Below, in pieces: positions 7,935 through 17,456 of a stretch of DNA of 45,219 bases (positions are counted from its first letter, which is position 1; each line of letters begins with the position of its first letter). Both the position numbers and the translations under genes were made by a program. The notes below the pieces were generated by a model. The model was not told where the DNA came from. It made no database searches and saw only the letters and a list, made by a program, of their open reading frames with translations. This stretch comes from Nitrospirota bacterium. GTDB lineage: Bacteria > Nitrospirota > Nitrospiria > Nitrospirales > Nitrospiraceae. The stretch is from contig JACRLR010000012.1 in NCBI GenBank assembly GCA_016219645.1, forward strand, positions 1-45,219. Reading direction: 5' to 3'.

Positions 7935-8762
7935 TCAGCGCACCACGAGCACGGAGCAGCCGGCCCGATGTATGATCCCGTCTGACACGCTGCCACACAC
8001 GAAACGATTGAGCCCCGTCCGCCCATGGGTGCTGACCACGATGAGGTCGTGGCTATGCCCAACTTCACACACGGTCGTGACGGGGTCACCAACACGGACA
8101 TCGGTAGACACCGCGATGTGCGGACTGGCCAACGCTCGGGCCGTGTCATTCACAGTCTGTTCGGCATCCCGCTTACTTTGCTCAATCCTGCTCTTGAGTG
8201 TCGCCAGCAATTCCTCGCTGATATTGTGGAGCGGGGGGAGGACCGAAAGGATGGTGACCGTGACGGGGTTCTTGAAAGGGTGCAACATCAACCACGTCTG
8301 CACACGGATCGCATCCTCGCGGCCTTCGACCGCCATGAGGACCCGATTGACGGGGCGAGCGTTTCCTTTCACGATCAAGGTCGGCACCGTGGCCTGGAGC
8401 AGGACTCGGTGCGACACACTGATTTCAAAGAATTCCATCACCCGGCTGGAATCGCGTGCGCCCATTGCGATGAGGTCTGGCTTTACCGTGGCGGCGCTGC
8501 TGAGAATAAAGGAGACTGGGTCCTGGGCTTCACACAACGTCCGGATGGAGGGAGTCTCAGCCGGCAGCAAGGCACGGCACCGCTCAACCACTGGACGAAC
8601 AGCATCCACTACGGCCTGACGGAATTCGATGTTCCCTTGCAGGTTGGCTGCCTGGCCCACGGCATGTACAAGCACCACGTCGTCAGGCCGGTAAAGTAAC
8701 CCGATCTGTTCTATAGCGGCAAAGGCTTCATCCGACCAATCTACTCCGGCTAAGATTCGCAT
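7935..8762 (-). CDS. Tandem-domain universal stress protein (UspA family)
   Basis: This 275-residue cytoplasmic protein has two UspA domains, about 1-135 and 140-275. The second ends VSTHGRTGLNRFVCGSVSDG, the nucleotide-binding loop of ATP-binding USPs, with serine in place of its first glycine. The first domain has MGARDSSRVMEFFEISVSHR at the equivalent place and lacks the glycine-rich loop, so probably only the C-terminal half binds nucleotide. Start ATG is at 8762. It lies downstream of the kinase cluster on the same strand, separated by the duplicated segment. A truncated relative is at 6157-6488. Stress-related regulation is family knowledge. Confidence 0.9.
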   Translation of the reverse strand: MRILAGVDWSDEAFAAIEQIGLLYRPDDVVLVHAVGQAANLQGNIEFRQAVVDAVRPVVERCRALLPAETPSIRTLCEAQDPVSFILSSAATVKPDLIAMGARDSSRVMEFFEISVSHRVLLQATVPTLIVKGNARPVNRVLMAVEGREDAIRVQTWLMLHPFKNPVTVTILSVLPPLHNISEELLATLKSRIEQSKRDAEQTVNDTARALASPHIAVSTDVRVGDPVTTVCEVGHSHDLIVVSTHGRTGLNRFVCGSVSDGIIHRAGCSVLVVR

Positions 8763-9090
8763 TGTCGCCCCTCTTTGAACTAGAAAAGCGGCTGCGGTTC
8801 CGTGCCGATGTGCTAAAAGTTATAATACCAGAATACAAACATTAATCACATACTGTGCAATAGAGGGCTGGTACTGGTGGGGTGGGGAAGCAAACACCTG
8901 GGGATATCTGCTTTGAGGAACCGGAGAGAGAAGCGAGAGAGCCCAAGAAATGGTTATGGACCGAAATAAATGAAAGCGCAGGAATCAACGATGGACGTAA
9001 TGGGGTCCCTCAACCAGCCTTCGCTAAGGCTTCGGCTGGCAAGCCAAACGAGGAGAGTTGCGGCTGATAAACCCCTCCGGAATTCACTTT
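8432..9090. repeat. Segmental duplication, copy 2
   Basis: This copy contains the 5' part of the intact USP gene, its upstream region and a family A palindrome, ending in cacttt at 9090. Spacing from the USP start codon to the palindrome is 252-253 bases here and about 250 in copy 1, so the copies align almost without gaps. Because the USP gene is whole here, this is probably the parent copy. The 328 bases between USP and the Hpt fragment hold no other gene. Confidence 0.8.
9014..9046. repeat. Family A palindrome inside duplication copy 2
   Basis: Same sequence as at 6736-6768: CCAGCC/GGCTGG arms around TTCGCTAAGGCTTC, followed by caagcca. Confidence 0.7.
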
Positions 9091-9280
9091 GGTGACCTAT
9101 GACGCAGATTGTATTGAGATCATCGTGCCTCAATGCTGTTTCAACCTTCTGCACATCACGACGCCGATTCTCGAGAAATCCTGGAACGATCTCTTCAAGG
9201 CCCGGGTCGATGTACACGGTGATCCTACTCTCTGCTTTTCTATCCTGCCCCATGCTCATGTGGTTCGCCGTCCTTTGCAA
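9091..9280 (-). pseudogene. Truncated Hpt (histidine phosphotransfer) gene following the hybrid kinase
   Basis: The frame begins at 9280, overlapping the end of the hybrid kinase by about 25 bases. It reads ITVYIDPGLEEIVPGFLE, then RRRDVQKVETALRHDDL and TICVIGHQ, the N-terminal half of an Hpt protein with its candidate phospho-accepting His in IGH. Directly after GHQ it runs into duplicated sequence, giving an unrelated 45-residue tail that stops at 8954. The glycine-rich segment that should follow the histidine is missing here but is present at 6811-6873. An operon partner of the kinase appears to have been broken by the rearrangement. Confidence 0.7.
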
Positions 9281-12200
9281 GCCTGGAGAACTTCCAGGAG
9301 GGTGTGCTTCCTGAGAGGCTTGGTCATATGGGCATCGCAGCCGGCTTCGAGAATCTTGACTCCTTCTTCTTTCAGCGCCAGAGCGGTCAAGGCAATAATC
9401 TGGGTGGGGGGAAGGTCATGCTCCCGCTCCCAGACCCTGATCGCTCGCGTAGCCTCATAGCCGTCCATCACCGGCATATGCATGTCCATCAGGATGAGAT
9501 CGTAGTAGCCGGTCCTGAATCGTTCCAACGCGATTGCTCCATTGTCGGCAATATCGAGACGATAGGAAGTCTGCTTCAAATAGGACCGGACGAGCAATTG
9601 GTTATCTGGAGAATCTTCTACTAATAGGATACGAAGGGCCCTGACTTCTGAAACAGGCACCGGAGCCACTGGCGCTGAACCAGTCGTGTGTTGGACACCT
9701 CTGGAACGACCGAGGGCGATGCTGATGGTCTGGAGCAGATCCGATTTCCTGATGGGCTTGATCAGGTAACCGCCCAGCCCCATGTCGTAGGTGCGGGCGA
9801 TGTCGTCAGCCCAATGGTCGGAAGCGAGCATCACAATCGTCAGATCCTGGGAAAGGCCGATCCGTCTGATCTCTTCAACGACCTGGAATCCGTCCATCTC
9901 CGGCATGCGACAATCGAGAAGCACGAGTTCGTACGGGTGGGTGGAGGCAGAGGCTAACCGCCATTCCTCGATGGCCTCGCGTCCAGCAGCCGCATCCGTT
10001 ACCTCTGCTCCCAGAGCGGTCAAGGTTTCACGAAGAATCAGGCGGTTGGTGGCATGGTCATCGACTACAAGGGTTCTGACCCCTCGAAGATCAACCTGCG
10101 AATCTTCGTGGGTGGGTGTCTGGCCGACTTGCACAGTCAGCTGCACACAGCAGTGAAAGCTGCTGCCCCTCCCGAGAGTGCTCTCCACCCAGATTCGCCC
10201 GTTCATCCGCTCAGCTAACTGCTTGGAAATGGTCAGGCCTAACCCGGTTCCTCCATACTTGCGCGTCGTCGAGACGCTGGCTTGCGTGAAACTTTCGAAG
10301 ATGGCGGCAAGCTTGTCAGGCGGAATGCCGATCCCTGTATCGCTAATAGAGAATCGAATGGCTCCAGGGGAACGGAGTTCCGGATCCGGCATGACCTGGA
10401 CCGTGACAGACCCGCTGTCGGTGAATTTGATTGCGTTGCTGATAAGGTTGATGAGGATCTGATGGAGTCGGTTGGGGTCTCCAATCACGGCACGAGGAAC
10501 GTCTGGTGAAATATGACAGGCAAGTTCGAGGCCTTTTTCATTGGCTCTCATGGCGAGAATCTCGATGGCTTTTTCAAGCAAGTCGCTCAAATCAAAGTCG
10601 GTTGATTCCAGTTCAAGATGGCCGACCTCGACTTTCGATAGGTCGAGAATGTCGTTGATGAGACCCAACAGGTTTCCGCCGGCGCGACGGAAAATACGCA
10701 GGTATTTTCGCTGTTCTGGATCCAGATCTGTTTCCCAGAGCAGATCTGCCATCCCGATAATCGCATTCATAGGCGTTCGAATCTCGTGACTCACGCTGGC
10801 GAGGAATTCACTCTTTGCCCGACTAGCCACCTCTGCCGATTCCTTAGCAAGGACAAGGGCTTGCTCAGCCTCCCTGCGTTGGCGGGCTTCCAATACGAGC
10901 GTCATGAAAGTGGCCAGTGAACTGGAAAAATACACTTCTTCCTTCGACCAAGATCGTGGCCCACCGACATGCTCGTGACATAACACCCCGACGACTTGCC
11001 CTCTCCGTCGAACTGGGGCATCCAACATCGCTCCAATGCCGAGTGGGGTCAGATACGAGCGGGAAAACTCTCTGGTTCTGAAGTCTCTGTGAGCGTCATC
11101 GGCGGCAATCGCGTGTTCTTCATGTGTAATGGTTTGGACATAGGATGGGTAGTCCTGCACGGCCAGAGTGACGCCGGTTACGTGGCGATTCGGGGTTCGC
11201 TCATAGAGGTCAAGCAATTCCAATGCAGTCCCCTGCTCATTGAAAGTCCAGATACTCGCCCGTTCCACTCCGAGTACACGGCTTCCTGTTTCAGTGATCA
11301 TCCGCAACGCCTCTTCAAACTTCCCCGCAGAGACAGCTTCGTGCTTCGCCAGCTCACACAACGCAACTTGCTGCTGCTCCAATAGGCGTGTCCGCTCCTG
11401 TTCGACGCGTTCCATCTGCTTGCGTTCGGTAATATCCTCGGAGATGCCAAGTAAATACAGGGGCGTGCCTCCGTCCCCGTTTATCGGAACTTTCTTGGTA
11501 TGGAGCAATCTCTTTCCCTTCCGCCGAGTTTCGATCGGTTCTTCCGGAATATCGAGGAGACGCCCCTGTTGCAATACTTGACGGTCCATGGCTGTGAAAA
11601 AGTCGGCTTCCCGCTTGGGGAACATATCGTAATCGCTCTTGCCGATCAGTTCCTCTCTGGAATAACCGAGTAATTGTTCACCCGCTTGGTTGAAGCGCTC
11701 AAACTTCAGAGTCTTGGCATCCTTGACGAAAATCATGTCAGGGATATTTTCGATGATGGAAGCCAGGAGCGCTTGATCATGCCTTGCTTCTTCCGCGGCT
11801 CGTTTGCGTTCCGTCATGTCCTGATTCATGCCGTGGTAACCTCTGAATTTTCCTACCTCATCGAACAGAGGCACTCCTCCACATTCAAGAACAACGCGGT
11901 GGCCTCGCTTATGTCGGTAGACAGACTCTATGCGGCTGAACGGTTGCCGGGCTGCCAAGATAGGCCCGAACAGATCTCTGCTCCGACGGGCCTCTGCCTG
12001 CGGCATCAGATCGAAAGGTGTCTTGCCAAGCACTTCTTCCGGCTTATATCCGAGGATATCGAAAATTTTCGGGCTACCGTATGTGAAGAGGGCATGCTCA
12101 TCGATTTCCCAACCCCAATCGCTTGTCGTTTCTACCAAGGCCCGAAACCGCCGCTCGACTTCTCGCGGAACAGATTCTGCCCGATTGATAGCTTGAGCAC

Positions 12201-12360
12201 CTCCTGTGCGGTGTCCATTTTTCTCCGCTGATTCTCTACGAAAGGAAGAGAGGCGTTGCGGTTTGGATGGCTGCGTGGTCTGTGAACGATCGCTAGCCAA
12301 GGGACTCGGTTTTCGCTTGGCCGTGCGAATGGCTCGAATCGCTGACGATTTCTTAGTCAT
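9256..12360 (-). CDS. Hybrid sensor histidine kinase (PAS-PAS-GAF-HisKA-HATPase-REC-REC)
   Basis: This protein is about 1034 residues from ATG at 12360; a TTG 24 bases earlier is possible. It has no signal or membrane segment, so it is probably cytosolic. Order: basic N-terminus; PAS at about 70-190 and 200-320, each ending in DMTERK or DITERK; GAF at about 345-500; HisKA with SHEIRTPMNA near 520; HATPase with NLISNAIKFTD, DTGIGIPP and GGTGLGL at about 630-745; REC1 with VLLDCRMPEMDG; REC2 with LILMDMHMPVMDG. Both receivers keep the aspartate and the late lysine. It resembles BarA/LuxQ-type phosphorelay kinases, which pass phosphate from REC to an Hpt, yet the adjoining Hpt gene is truncated. 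Confidence 0.93.
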   Translation of the reverse strand: MTKKSSAIRAIRTAKRKPSPLASDRSQTTQPSKPQRLSSFRRESAEKNGHRTGGAQAINRAESVPREVERRFRALVETTSDWGWEIDEHALFTYGSPKIFDILGYKPEEVLGKTPFDLMPQAEARRSRDLFGPILAARQPFSRIESVYRHKRGHRVVLECGGVPLFDEVGKFRGYHGMNQDMTERKRAAEEARHDQALLASIIENIPDMIFVKDAKTLKFERFNQAGEQLLGYSREELIGKSDYDMFPKREADFFTAMDRQVLQQGRLLDIPEEPIETRRKGKRLLHTKKVPINGDGGTPLYLLGISEDITERKQMERVEQERTRLLEQQQVALCELAKHEAVSAGKFEEALRMITETGSRVLGVERASIWTFNEQGTALELLDLYERTPNRHVTGVTLAVQDYPSYVQTITHEEHAIAADDAHRDFRTREFSRSYLTPLGIGAMLDAPVRRRGQVVGVLCHEHVGGPRSWSKEEVYFSSSLATFMTLVLEARQRREAEQALVLAKESAEVASRAKSEFLASVSHEIRTPMNAIIGMADLLWETDLDPEQRKYLRIFRRAGGNLLGLINDILDLSKVEVGHLELESTDFDLSDLLEKAIEILAMRANEKGLELACHISPDVPRAVIGDPNRLHQILINLISNAIKFTDSGSVTVQVMPDPELRSPGAIRFSISDTGIGIPPDKLAAIFESFTQASVSTTRKYGGTGLGLTISKQLAERMNGRIWVESTLGRGSSFHCCVQLTVQVGQTPTHEDSQVDLRGVRTLVVDDHATNRLILRETLTALGAEVTDAAAGREAIEEWRLASASTHPYELVLLDCRMPEMDGFQVVEEIRRIGLSQDLTIVMLASDHWADDIARTYDMGLGGYLIKPIRKSDLLQTISIALGRSRGVQHTTGSAPVAPVPVSEVRALRILLVEDSPDNQLLVRSYLKQTSYRLDIADNGAIALERFRTGYYDLILMDMHMPVMDGYEATRAIRVWEREHDLPPTQIIALTALALKEEGVKILEAGCDAHMTKPLRKHTLLEVLQACKGRRTT

Positions 12361-12509
12361 GGCAGCACACCCTCTCGCAGACAATTGGATGCACGTCGTG
12401 TGGAGAGTCTCTATATGGAGATGGTAGTACGTGCGCGGAGAGACCCGCGCCGATCACCGTCAGCCCATCTCGTCGAGGTCCTGGCATTGTCATGGCGAGG
12501 ACGGGACGG

Positions 12510-13517
12510 TTAGTCTTCGTGAGAGCGCGGGACGAGAGAGAGTGTGCCTGCCTGCCTAGCCCGATTGCGGCCTTCCTGTTTGGCTTGATAGAGGGCTTGA
12601 TCCGCCGCCTTGATCAGATCGATGGGGGAACTGTTCCGGCTGGGGATTGTACTGGCGAAGCCTACGCTGATGGTCGTGCAACCACCATCGGAATGCGTAA
12701 TACCAAGGGCTTCGATGCGCTGCCGAAGCGATTCCGCAACCTGTGCCGCTCCATCCGACCCGGTACCAGGAAGCACAACGACGAATTCGTCTCCCCCGTA
12801 CCGGGCGACAAGGTCTCCCGGTCTGTTGACGGCCCCGGAGATAGCAGCGGCAACCTGCCGGAGGCACTCGTCGCCAGAGGTATGCCCAAGAGCATCGTTG
12901 TACGATTTGAAGCTATCGATGTCGAGCATGATCAGTGAGAGCGGCGTCAATTCGCGGACGGCGCGGCGCCATTCCTGGTCCAGGAAATCATCAAACTGCC
13001 GTCGATTGGTAATGCCGGTGAGGCCGTCAAGGGAGGAGAGCCGCAAGAGCATCTGATTCGCTTCCTGGAGTTGACGCATCACCTCAAGCAATTCCTGCTC
13101 CCGGGCCCGCCTTCGATCGATCTCGTGGACGAGCCGCAAGACCGACCGAATGCGAGTCAAGAGCTCGATCTTGTTGATGGGTTTCCCGATGTAGTCGAGC
13201 GCGCCTGCGGCAAACGCCAGCTGGAGATCGACTGGATCGGTCTTCAGGGTGACCATCATGATCGGCGTGTCACGGAATCGCTCGACCGCCTTGATCTGGC
13301 GACAGGCTTCGATGCCGTTCATCTCCGGCATCACGATGTCCATAAGGATCAGGTCGACTCGGGAGGCAGCGCTGTGCTTCCCGTCATCCAGACCGAGCAA
13401 ACGGAATGCAGCGGCGGCCGAGCCGGCGACCAGAAGCTGATCGTAACCCGCAGCCGAAAGGATTGACTGGAGCAGGAGGCGGTCGTCCGCAGAATCATCA
13501 ACGATCAAAATGCCCAT
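12510..13517 (-). CDS. Response regulator diguanylate cyclase (REC-GGDEF)
   Basis: With ATG at 13517 the protein is 335 residues. The receiver (1-125) begins [17 protein letters not shown] and has the phospho-acceptor in [13 protein letters not shown] and lysine in [11 protein letters not shown] linker helix follows, then a GGDEF domain from about 165 ([17 protein letters not shown]). [14 protein letters not shown] keeps the signature intact, and RPGD lies five residues before GGDEF, the inhibitory I-site. It should therefore make cyclic di-GMP under phosphorylation control with product inhibition. It sits between the REC-Cys gene and the hybrid kinase on one strand, so it is a likely output of that kinase. 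A further upstream start is possible but lacks a site. Confidence 0.92.
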   Translation of the reverse strand: MGILIVDDSADDRLLLQSILSAAGYDQLLVAGSAAAAFRLLGLDDGKHSAASRVDLILMDIVMPEMNGIEACRQIKAVERFRDTPIMMVTLKTDPVDLQLAFAAGALDYIGKPINKIELLTRIRSVLRLVHEIDRRRAREQELLEVMRQLQEANQMLLRLSSLDGLTGITNRRQFDDFLDQEWRRAVRELTPLSLIMLDIDSFKSYNDALGHTSGDECLRQVAAAISGAVNRPGDLVARYGGDEFVVVLPGTGSDGAAQVAESLRQRIEALGITHSDGGCTTISVGFASTIPSRNSSPIDLIKAADQALYQAKQEGRNRARQAGTLSLVPRSHED

Positions 13518-13567
13518 AGGTTCTGAGTCCGGTGAATTCGAGTGGCAAACTTGAGAAATCGTAGCAG

Positions 13568-14206
13568 CTAGTCTTGATAAACTCCAGGATAAAGCTTTTT
13601 GACACAGGGCTGGCAAATGCCGTGGCTGAATTCTGCCTCGGAATGTTCGCCGATATATTCCTCCAACTGTTGCCAGAACCCGCCGTCATTCCGGATCTTC
13701 TTGCAGGATGCGCAGATGGGAATGAGTCCCCGGAGGACTTTGACATCCCGAAGCGCTTTTTGCAGCTCCTCATTGCTTCGACGGAGTTCCTCCTCGCGCG
13801 CTTTGCGGCAATCCATTTCCTTTTTCAGCGCCAGCGCAGAGGAAGCACGTGCCAACAATTCTATGCTGTTCACCGGCTTCGTAATGTAATCGATCGCTCC
13901 CGCAGCAAAAGCCGCTTGAAGATTGGAGTGATCACTTTTTGCCGTGACCATGATGATGGGAATATCACAAAGATGCGGACGGCTCTTGATCTGACGGCAA
14001 GCTTCGACTCCATCCAGCTCCGGCATCAGCACATCCATCAAGATCAAGTCAATATGAGGCGGCGTCTCCTGGCCATCCATGCCAAGCATGGGGAACGCAG
14101 TCTTTGCGGAGTTCGCGCTGAGGAGGTCCGTATAGCCGGCCTTTCCAAGGATTGCGCGAAGGAGCACCTGCTGGTCTGGAGAGTCGTCGACAATAAGAAT
14201 GCCCAT
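13568..14206 (-). CDS. Response regulator with C-terminal cysteine cluster
   Basis: The 212-residue protein starts [20 protein letters not shown], very like the REC-GGDEF neighbour, and carries the acceptor in [13 protein letters not shown] and lysine in [11 protein letters not shown] coiled-coil linker ([20 protein letters not shown]) leads to a tail with [16 protein letters not shown] and later [13 protein letters not shown]. This CxxC...CxxC segment is common at the C-termini of bacterial signalling proteins and probably binds zinc; its action is not established. The two receivers look like duplicates within the cluster. The spacing of about 50 bases to the next gene fits an operon. Confidence 0.88.
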   Translation of the reverse strand: MGILIVDDSPDQQVLLRAILGKAGYTDLLSANSAKTAFPMLGMDGQETPPHIDLILMDVLMPELDGVEACRQIKSRPHLCDIPIIMVTAKSDHSNLQAAFAAGAIDYITKPVNSIELLARASSALALKKEMDCRKAREEELRRSNEELQKALRDVKVLRGLIPICASCKKIRNDGGFWQQLEEYIGEHSEAEFSHGICQPCVKKLYPGVYQD

Positions 14207-14278
14207 GTGGATACCCGTCAGGCGCTCGCACAGGGGTGTGCGAGCAATTACCTGTTAGTATAGCAGGCGCCGATCGGG

Positions 14279-14725
14279 TTACTGGAGCTTGGAGCGCACG
14301 AGGTCACTGATCTGTTTGCCGGCTACCGGTTGGCCGGCTACCCGGACCATCACCGCCTTCATCACGATACCCATCTCCTTCAGAGATCGAGCGCCGGTAT
14401 CTCGAATGACCGAGTCCACGATGGCAGAGAGCTGTTCAGGAGAGAGCGCTTGGGGGAGATAGGATTCGAGAATGGCGATTTCCTGCCGTTCTTTATCGGC
14501 GAGTTCTACCCGCTGACCCTTTTCAAATTGTTCAATCGATTCACGGCGTTGCTTGATCATGGTTGTCATCACACGACTCATTTCGGCATCGTCGAGATCC
14601 TTTTTGATCTCCAGTTCCTTGTTCATCACGGCAGCCTTGATCATACGAATCACATCCATCCGCAATTGGTCGCGCGCCTTCATGGCAAGCTTCAAGTCTT
14701 CTGTCAGGCGGTCGTGCAGGGACAT
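14279..14725 (-). CDS. GatB/YqeY domain-containing protein
   Basis: With ATG at 14725 (GAGGTCC upstream) the protein is 148 residues, the usual YqeY length. It shows the family pattern: MSLHDRLTEDLKLAMKARD, VIRMIKAAVMNKE, IKQRRESIEQFEKG, LESYLPQALSPEQL and the final GKQISDLVRSKL. YqeY resembles the tail domain of GatB, the tRNA amidotransferase subunit, and is thought to touch tRNA, but its exact role is unsettled. It is the first gene of the minus-strand row leading into the receivers, 70 bases ahead of them, probably a chance neighbour of the signalling genes. Confidence 0.9.
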   Translation of the reverse strand: MSLHDRLTEDLKLAMKARDQLRMDVIRMIKAAVMNKELEIKKDLDDAEMSRVMTTMIKQRRESIEQFEKGQRVELADKERQEIAILESYLPQALSPEQLSAIVDSVIRDTGARSLKEMGIVMKAVMVRVAGQPVAGKQISDLVRSKLQ

Positions 14726-14909
14726 AGGGACCTCGGTGTCGCGGGTAATCTGGTGGCTGAGAATACCGCGCCGCCTTAGGTCCGTCAATCAGATCCATCA
14801 GCCCCTTGCCCTCAGAGTGGGCCATTGGTTTTTAAGCCGCCGGGGTAGTATGATGGCGAATAGGAATTACACTGGTTCTCTCAGACTCGGCTCTTCGAAA
14901 AGGGCAATC

Positions 14910-15554
14910 ATGAATTGGCCATGCGTCATAAGCCGAGGAGGATTTTCCTTCCTCATGGCGGTGGCATCTATCGGTTGCCAAAGCAGCCCTCCCCCTTCCT
15001 CATCTCCCCTGTCAGTTCAAACCATTGCACCGGTAGTGACTATCCCCGGCAATGTGCAACGGATCGCCGTCTTCTATCCCCGCTCCTCGAGTTCCGATTT
15101 TCTGGCGGCTTATCAGCGGCTGGAGGGCGCAACCTTTCAATTGAAAGGCCAGCGCCCGACACTGAAGTTTGTCGATCGCTCTCATTTGTTGACCCTGATC
15201 ACCGAGCAGCGGCTTCAGGGTACGGGAGTAGTAGCCGACGACAGTGCGGTGAGGATTGGACATCTGTTGGGGGTCGATAGTGTATTACTCTATATGATCG
15301 ATGGGCCCACGCTTCGGGAGCGTCTCTTTGCTCGTGGACCCAACCAGGTCCGGCCGATTACCGTGACGACGAAGATTATTCGAGTGGAAAGCGCCGAAGT
15401 GGTGTATTTCAATGTGGTAACCGCTCGCATGGACGATGAAGCGCGATGGGATTGGTCCCTGTCAGACAACTGGGACTTCCACCAACTGAGCCAGGCAGCG
15501 CTGGAACGAGGGATCGCACAAACGGTCTTCGATCTTCAGCGAGCCTTTGAATAG
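14910..15554 (+). CDS. Probable outer-membrane lipoprotein, CsgG/LpoB-like
   Basis: From ATG at 14910 (AAAAGGG six bases upstream) the protein is 214 residues. It opens with a signal segment ending VASIGCQSS, a plausible though imperfect lipobox with Cys as acceptor. A proline/serine-rich linker follows, then a globular part: IAVFYPRSSSSDFLAAYQ, PTLKFVDRSHLLTLITEQRL, IGHLLGVDSVLLYMID and ITVTTKIIRVESAEVVYFNV. That arrangement resembles the nucleotide-binding-like fold of CsgG, LpoB and related lipoproteins. I infer an envelope-assembly or accessory role only by fold resemblance. An in-frame ATG near 14850 is a weaker alternative. Confidence 0.7.
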   Translation: MNWPCVISRGGFSFLMAVASIGCQSSPPPSSSPLSVQTIAPVVTIPGNVQRIAVFYPRSSSSDFLAAYQRLEGATFQLKGQRPTLKFVDRSHLLTLITEQRLQGTGVVADDSAVRIGHLLGVDSVLLYMIDGPTLRERLFARGPNQVRPITVTTKIIRVESAEVVYFNVVTARMDDEARWDWSLSDNWDFHQLSQAALERGIAQTVFDLQRAFE

Positions 15555-15559
15555 GAAAA

Positions 15560-15648
15560 TGAAGCTCCCCGCAGCAGCCTACTCCGCCGAAGTAGCCATT
15601 TCGGCTACGAAGGCCGGAAGCTACGGGGTATTCGGCGAAGGAGAATAA
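15560..15648. repeat. Imperfect palindrome between two lipoprotein genes
   Basis: GAAGTAGCC and GGCTACGAAGG pair around ATTTC, and outer parts (gaagctccccgc and ggaagctacgggg) also partly match in inverted sense. It begins just after the stop of the CsgG-like gene. It may be a distant relative of the other palindromes here or a transcript-end hairpin; no T-run follows. Confidence 0.45.
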
Positions 15649-15679
15649 GACTCCACCCATTGATCAGGGGAGAATTTAT

Positions 15680-15901
15680 ATGGAACATGGCAAGCAGGAG
15701 ATGATGTACGGCCAAAGGGCCGCTGGATACGCCATGGCAGGTATATTGTTCCTGGCACTGGCAGCCTGTTCCAGCGACCAGCCGAAACCGCTTGCGCAGC
15801 CGACACCAGACCAAGTGCGTGGCCATGCAGACCGCGCGTTTGAGAAGCTCAAACAAGAAGAGCAAGGGCGGACTGCCCAGCCGCCCCCCCCAGGCTACTG
15901 A
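15680..15901 (+). CDS. Small lipoprotein of unknown function
   Basis: A 73-residue protein with ATG at 15680 and GGGGAG upstream. The hydrophobic segment MAGILFLALAACSSD contains a clear lipobox (LALAAC), so the mature lipoprotein would be only about 44 residues: TPDQVRGHADRAFEKLKQEE followed by a proline-rich end. There is no known domain. It follows another lipoprotein on the same strand and converges with the MFS gene, whose stop lies 11 bases away. The lipobox and start site make it credible despite its size. Confidence 0.65.
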   Translation: MEHGKQEMMYGQRAAGYAMAGILFLALAACSSDQPKPLAQPTPDQVRGHADRAFEKLKQEEQGRTAQPPPPGY

Positions 15902-15911
15902 GCCCGACACC

Positions 15912-17315
15912 CTACCGACTCAATCTGGGCAGGGTCCAGATCACAAACTGTGCAACAGGTTTTACAAGCGGCACTTCCCACAATAGCTGTCGCCGGGGCA
16001 CCAGTTCCACTTGGCGGGCTTCGTGGAAAGTACCAAGAAGGCTGGACGAAACCAGTAGCCGCAAGACGCCTGAGAGAAAAAAGACAAATGGCAAATTCGA
16101 TGCAGGCTGGAGGATCATACCTGCCCACTCAATGTTCGCAGGAAGGTGCTCCACCAACCAGCTCCCAAGCAAAGCCCCTACCGACCATCCTACGGCGTTA
16201 ATTGTGCTGTACAACGCAATGGCTTTCGCTCGGTCTTCCGGCCTGACCGAATCAAACACATAGTTTTGCAGTCCCAATGACAAGCCGGCCCACACGACAC
16301 CTCCCAAAAAATTGACTGCGAGAAGAAAGCCTATATTCGTGCTCACAAGGTACAGCATCGGCAAAATGGGCACAGTAAAGCCCGTGATGGACAATAACGC
16401 TTTGTTTCCAAAACGGTCCCCGAATTGGCCCCACGCACGCAGAGTGAGGAGCTGACCTAGAATGCCTGCTGCCAGCCAGCCTCCATAGCCGAAATAGGAA
16501 AGATGAAGATCTTGCAGGATGTACAACACGAAAAATGGACCGGCAATTAACACGGATGCGTGCATGAGCCCCGCGAAGAGCAGAAATCGACGAAAATCTT
16601 TTGTCGCGTTCTGACGGAAAAACTCACGGAATCCTTGCTGAGATTCCAGATAGGCAGTCGGATGCACATCTTGAACAGGTGATAAGGCCAAGGCGGAGAG
16701 GATACGAGCGCTTCCGGCCATAGCGAAGATCAGTACGAAGCCCCACCACGCAGCGGTGGAATCCTGCCAGAGGCTCAGTACCCATCCGGCTCCGCAGAGC
16801 GCAAAGAAACTGAGGCTGGCGATGATTTGGGCTCGCCGCGCAAAATAGGCGCCCCGTTCATGCTGGCCGAGCCAATCGGCGATCAAGCTATTCCAAGCAG
16901 GCGCAGTAAAGTGGGCGCACGCAAAATATGCAGCAGCGCCGCTCACGACTAACCAGGGACCCCACTGTGGAAACAGCAACGGCAGAAGCACGATGGGAAC
17001 CCAGGAGACGGCCTGCCCGACAGTACCGGCCGAGATGAGGGCTTTACGATTTGGGAACCATTGTAATAACTTAACTGAAATGAGCTGAGCGCCGGTTCCG
17101 ATGAGTTGTGGCAATGCCGACAATACACTCAATTGGAACGGGCTTGCATGGAGAAGCAGGGCGAAGGCGGAGAGGTATTGTTCGCCGCTGCCTTGCGTAA
17201 TAGCCTGGGAGGCCCCGTCTCGGAGTCCGTAACGAAGGCCTTGCTTGCCCGCATGTTCCGCTCGTGAACTGCTTAACGAAGCCTCTTGCGTATCCTGTAC
17301 CTGTTTCAGATGCAC
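15912..17315 (-). CDS. Major facilitator superfamily transporter
   Basis: With GTG at 17315 (GAGGACC five bases upstream) the protein is 467 residues; a longer frame to 17474 lacks a site. After a hydrophilic N-terminus (HLKQVQDTQEASLSSSRAEH) come about twelve membrane segments in two halves. The loop between segments 2 and 3 is divergent (LLQWFPNRKALI) and the equivalent second-half loop reads WGQFGDRFGNKALL. Substrate cannot be told. PEDRAKAIALYSTINAVGWS near the end is typical of MFS helix 10-11 regions. It is divergent from the lipoprotein gene at 17457, with 141 bases between the two starts. Confidence 0.85.
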   Translation of the reverse strand: MHLKQVQDTQEASLSSSRAEHAGKQGLRYGLRDGASQAITQGSGEQYLSAFALLLHASPFQLSVLSALPQLIGTGAQLISVKLLQWFPNRKALISAGTVGQAVSWVPIVLLPLLFPQWGPWLVVSGAAAYFACAHFTAPAWNSLIADWLGQHERGAYFARRAQIIASLSFFALCGAGWVLSLWQDSTAAWWGFVLIFAMAGSARILSALALSPVQDVHPTAYLESQQGFREFFRQNATKDFRRFLLFAGLMHASVLIAGPFFVLYILQDLHLSYFGYGGWLAAGILGQLLTLRAWGQFGDRFGNKALLSITGFTVPILPMLYLVSTNIGFLLAVNFLGGVVWAGLSLGLQNYVFDSVRPEDRAKAIALYSTINAVGWSVGALLGSWLVEHLPANIEWAGMILQPASNLPFVFFLSGVLRLLVSSSLLGTFHEARQVELVPRRQLLWEVPLVKPVAQFVIWTLPRLSR

Positions 17316-17456
17316 ATGGTCCTCTGTTGGAAGGGAACTCTGTTCAAGCCTAACACAGACTGTGGGGTGAGCAGAAATAGATGAGCAGTTTGATCGGTTG
17401 ATGATTGACCCCTCGTCGATCCCTCGATAGCATGATCGTATAAGGGGACAGCTAAG

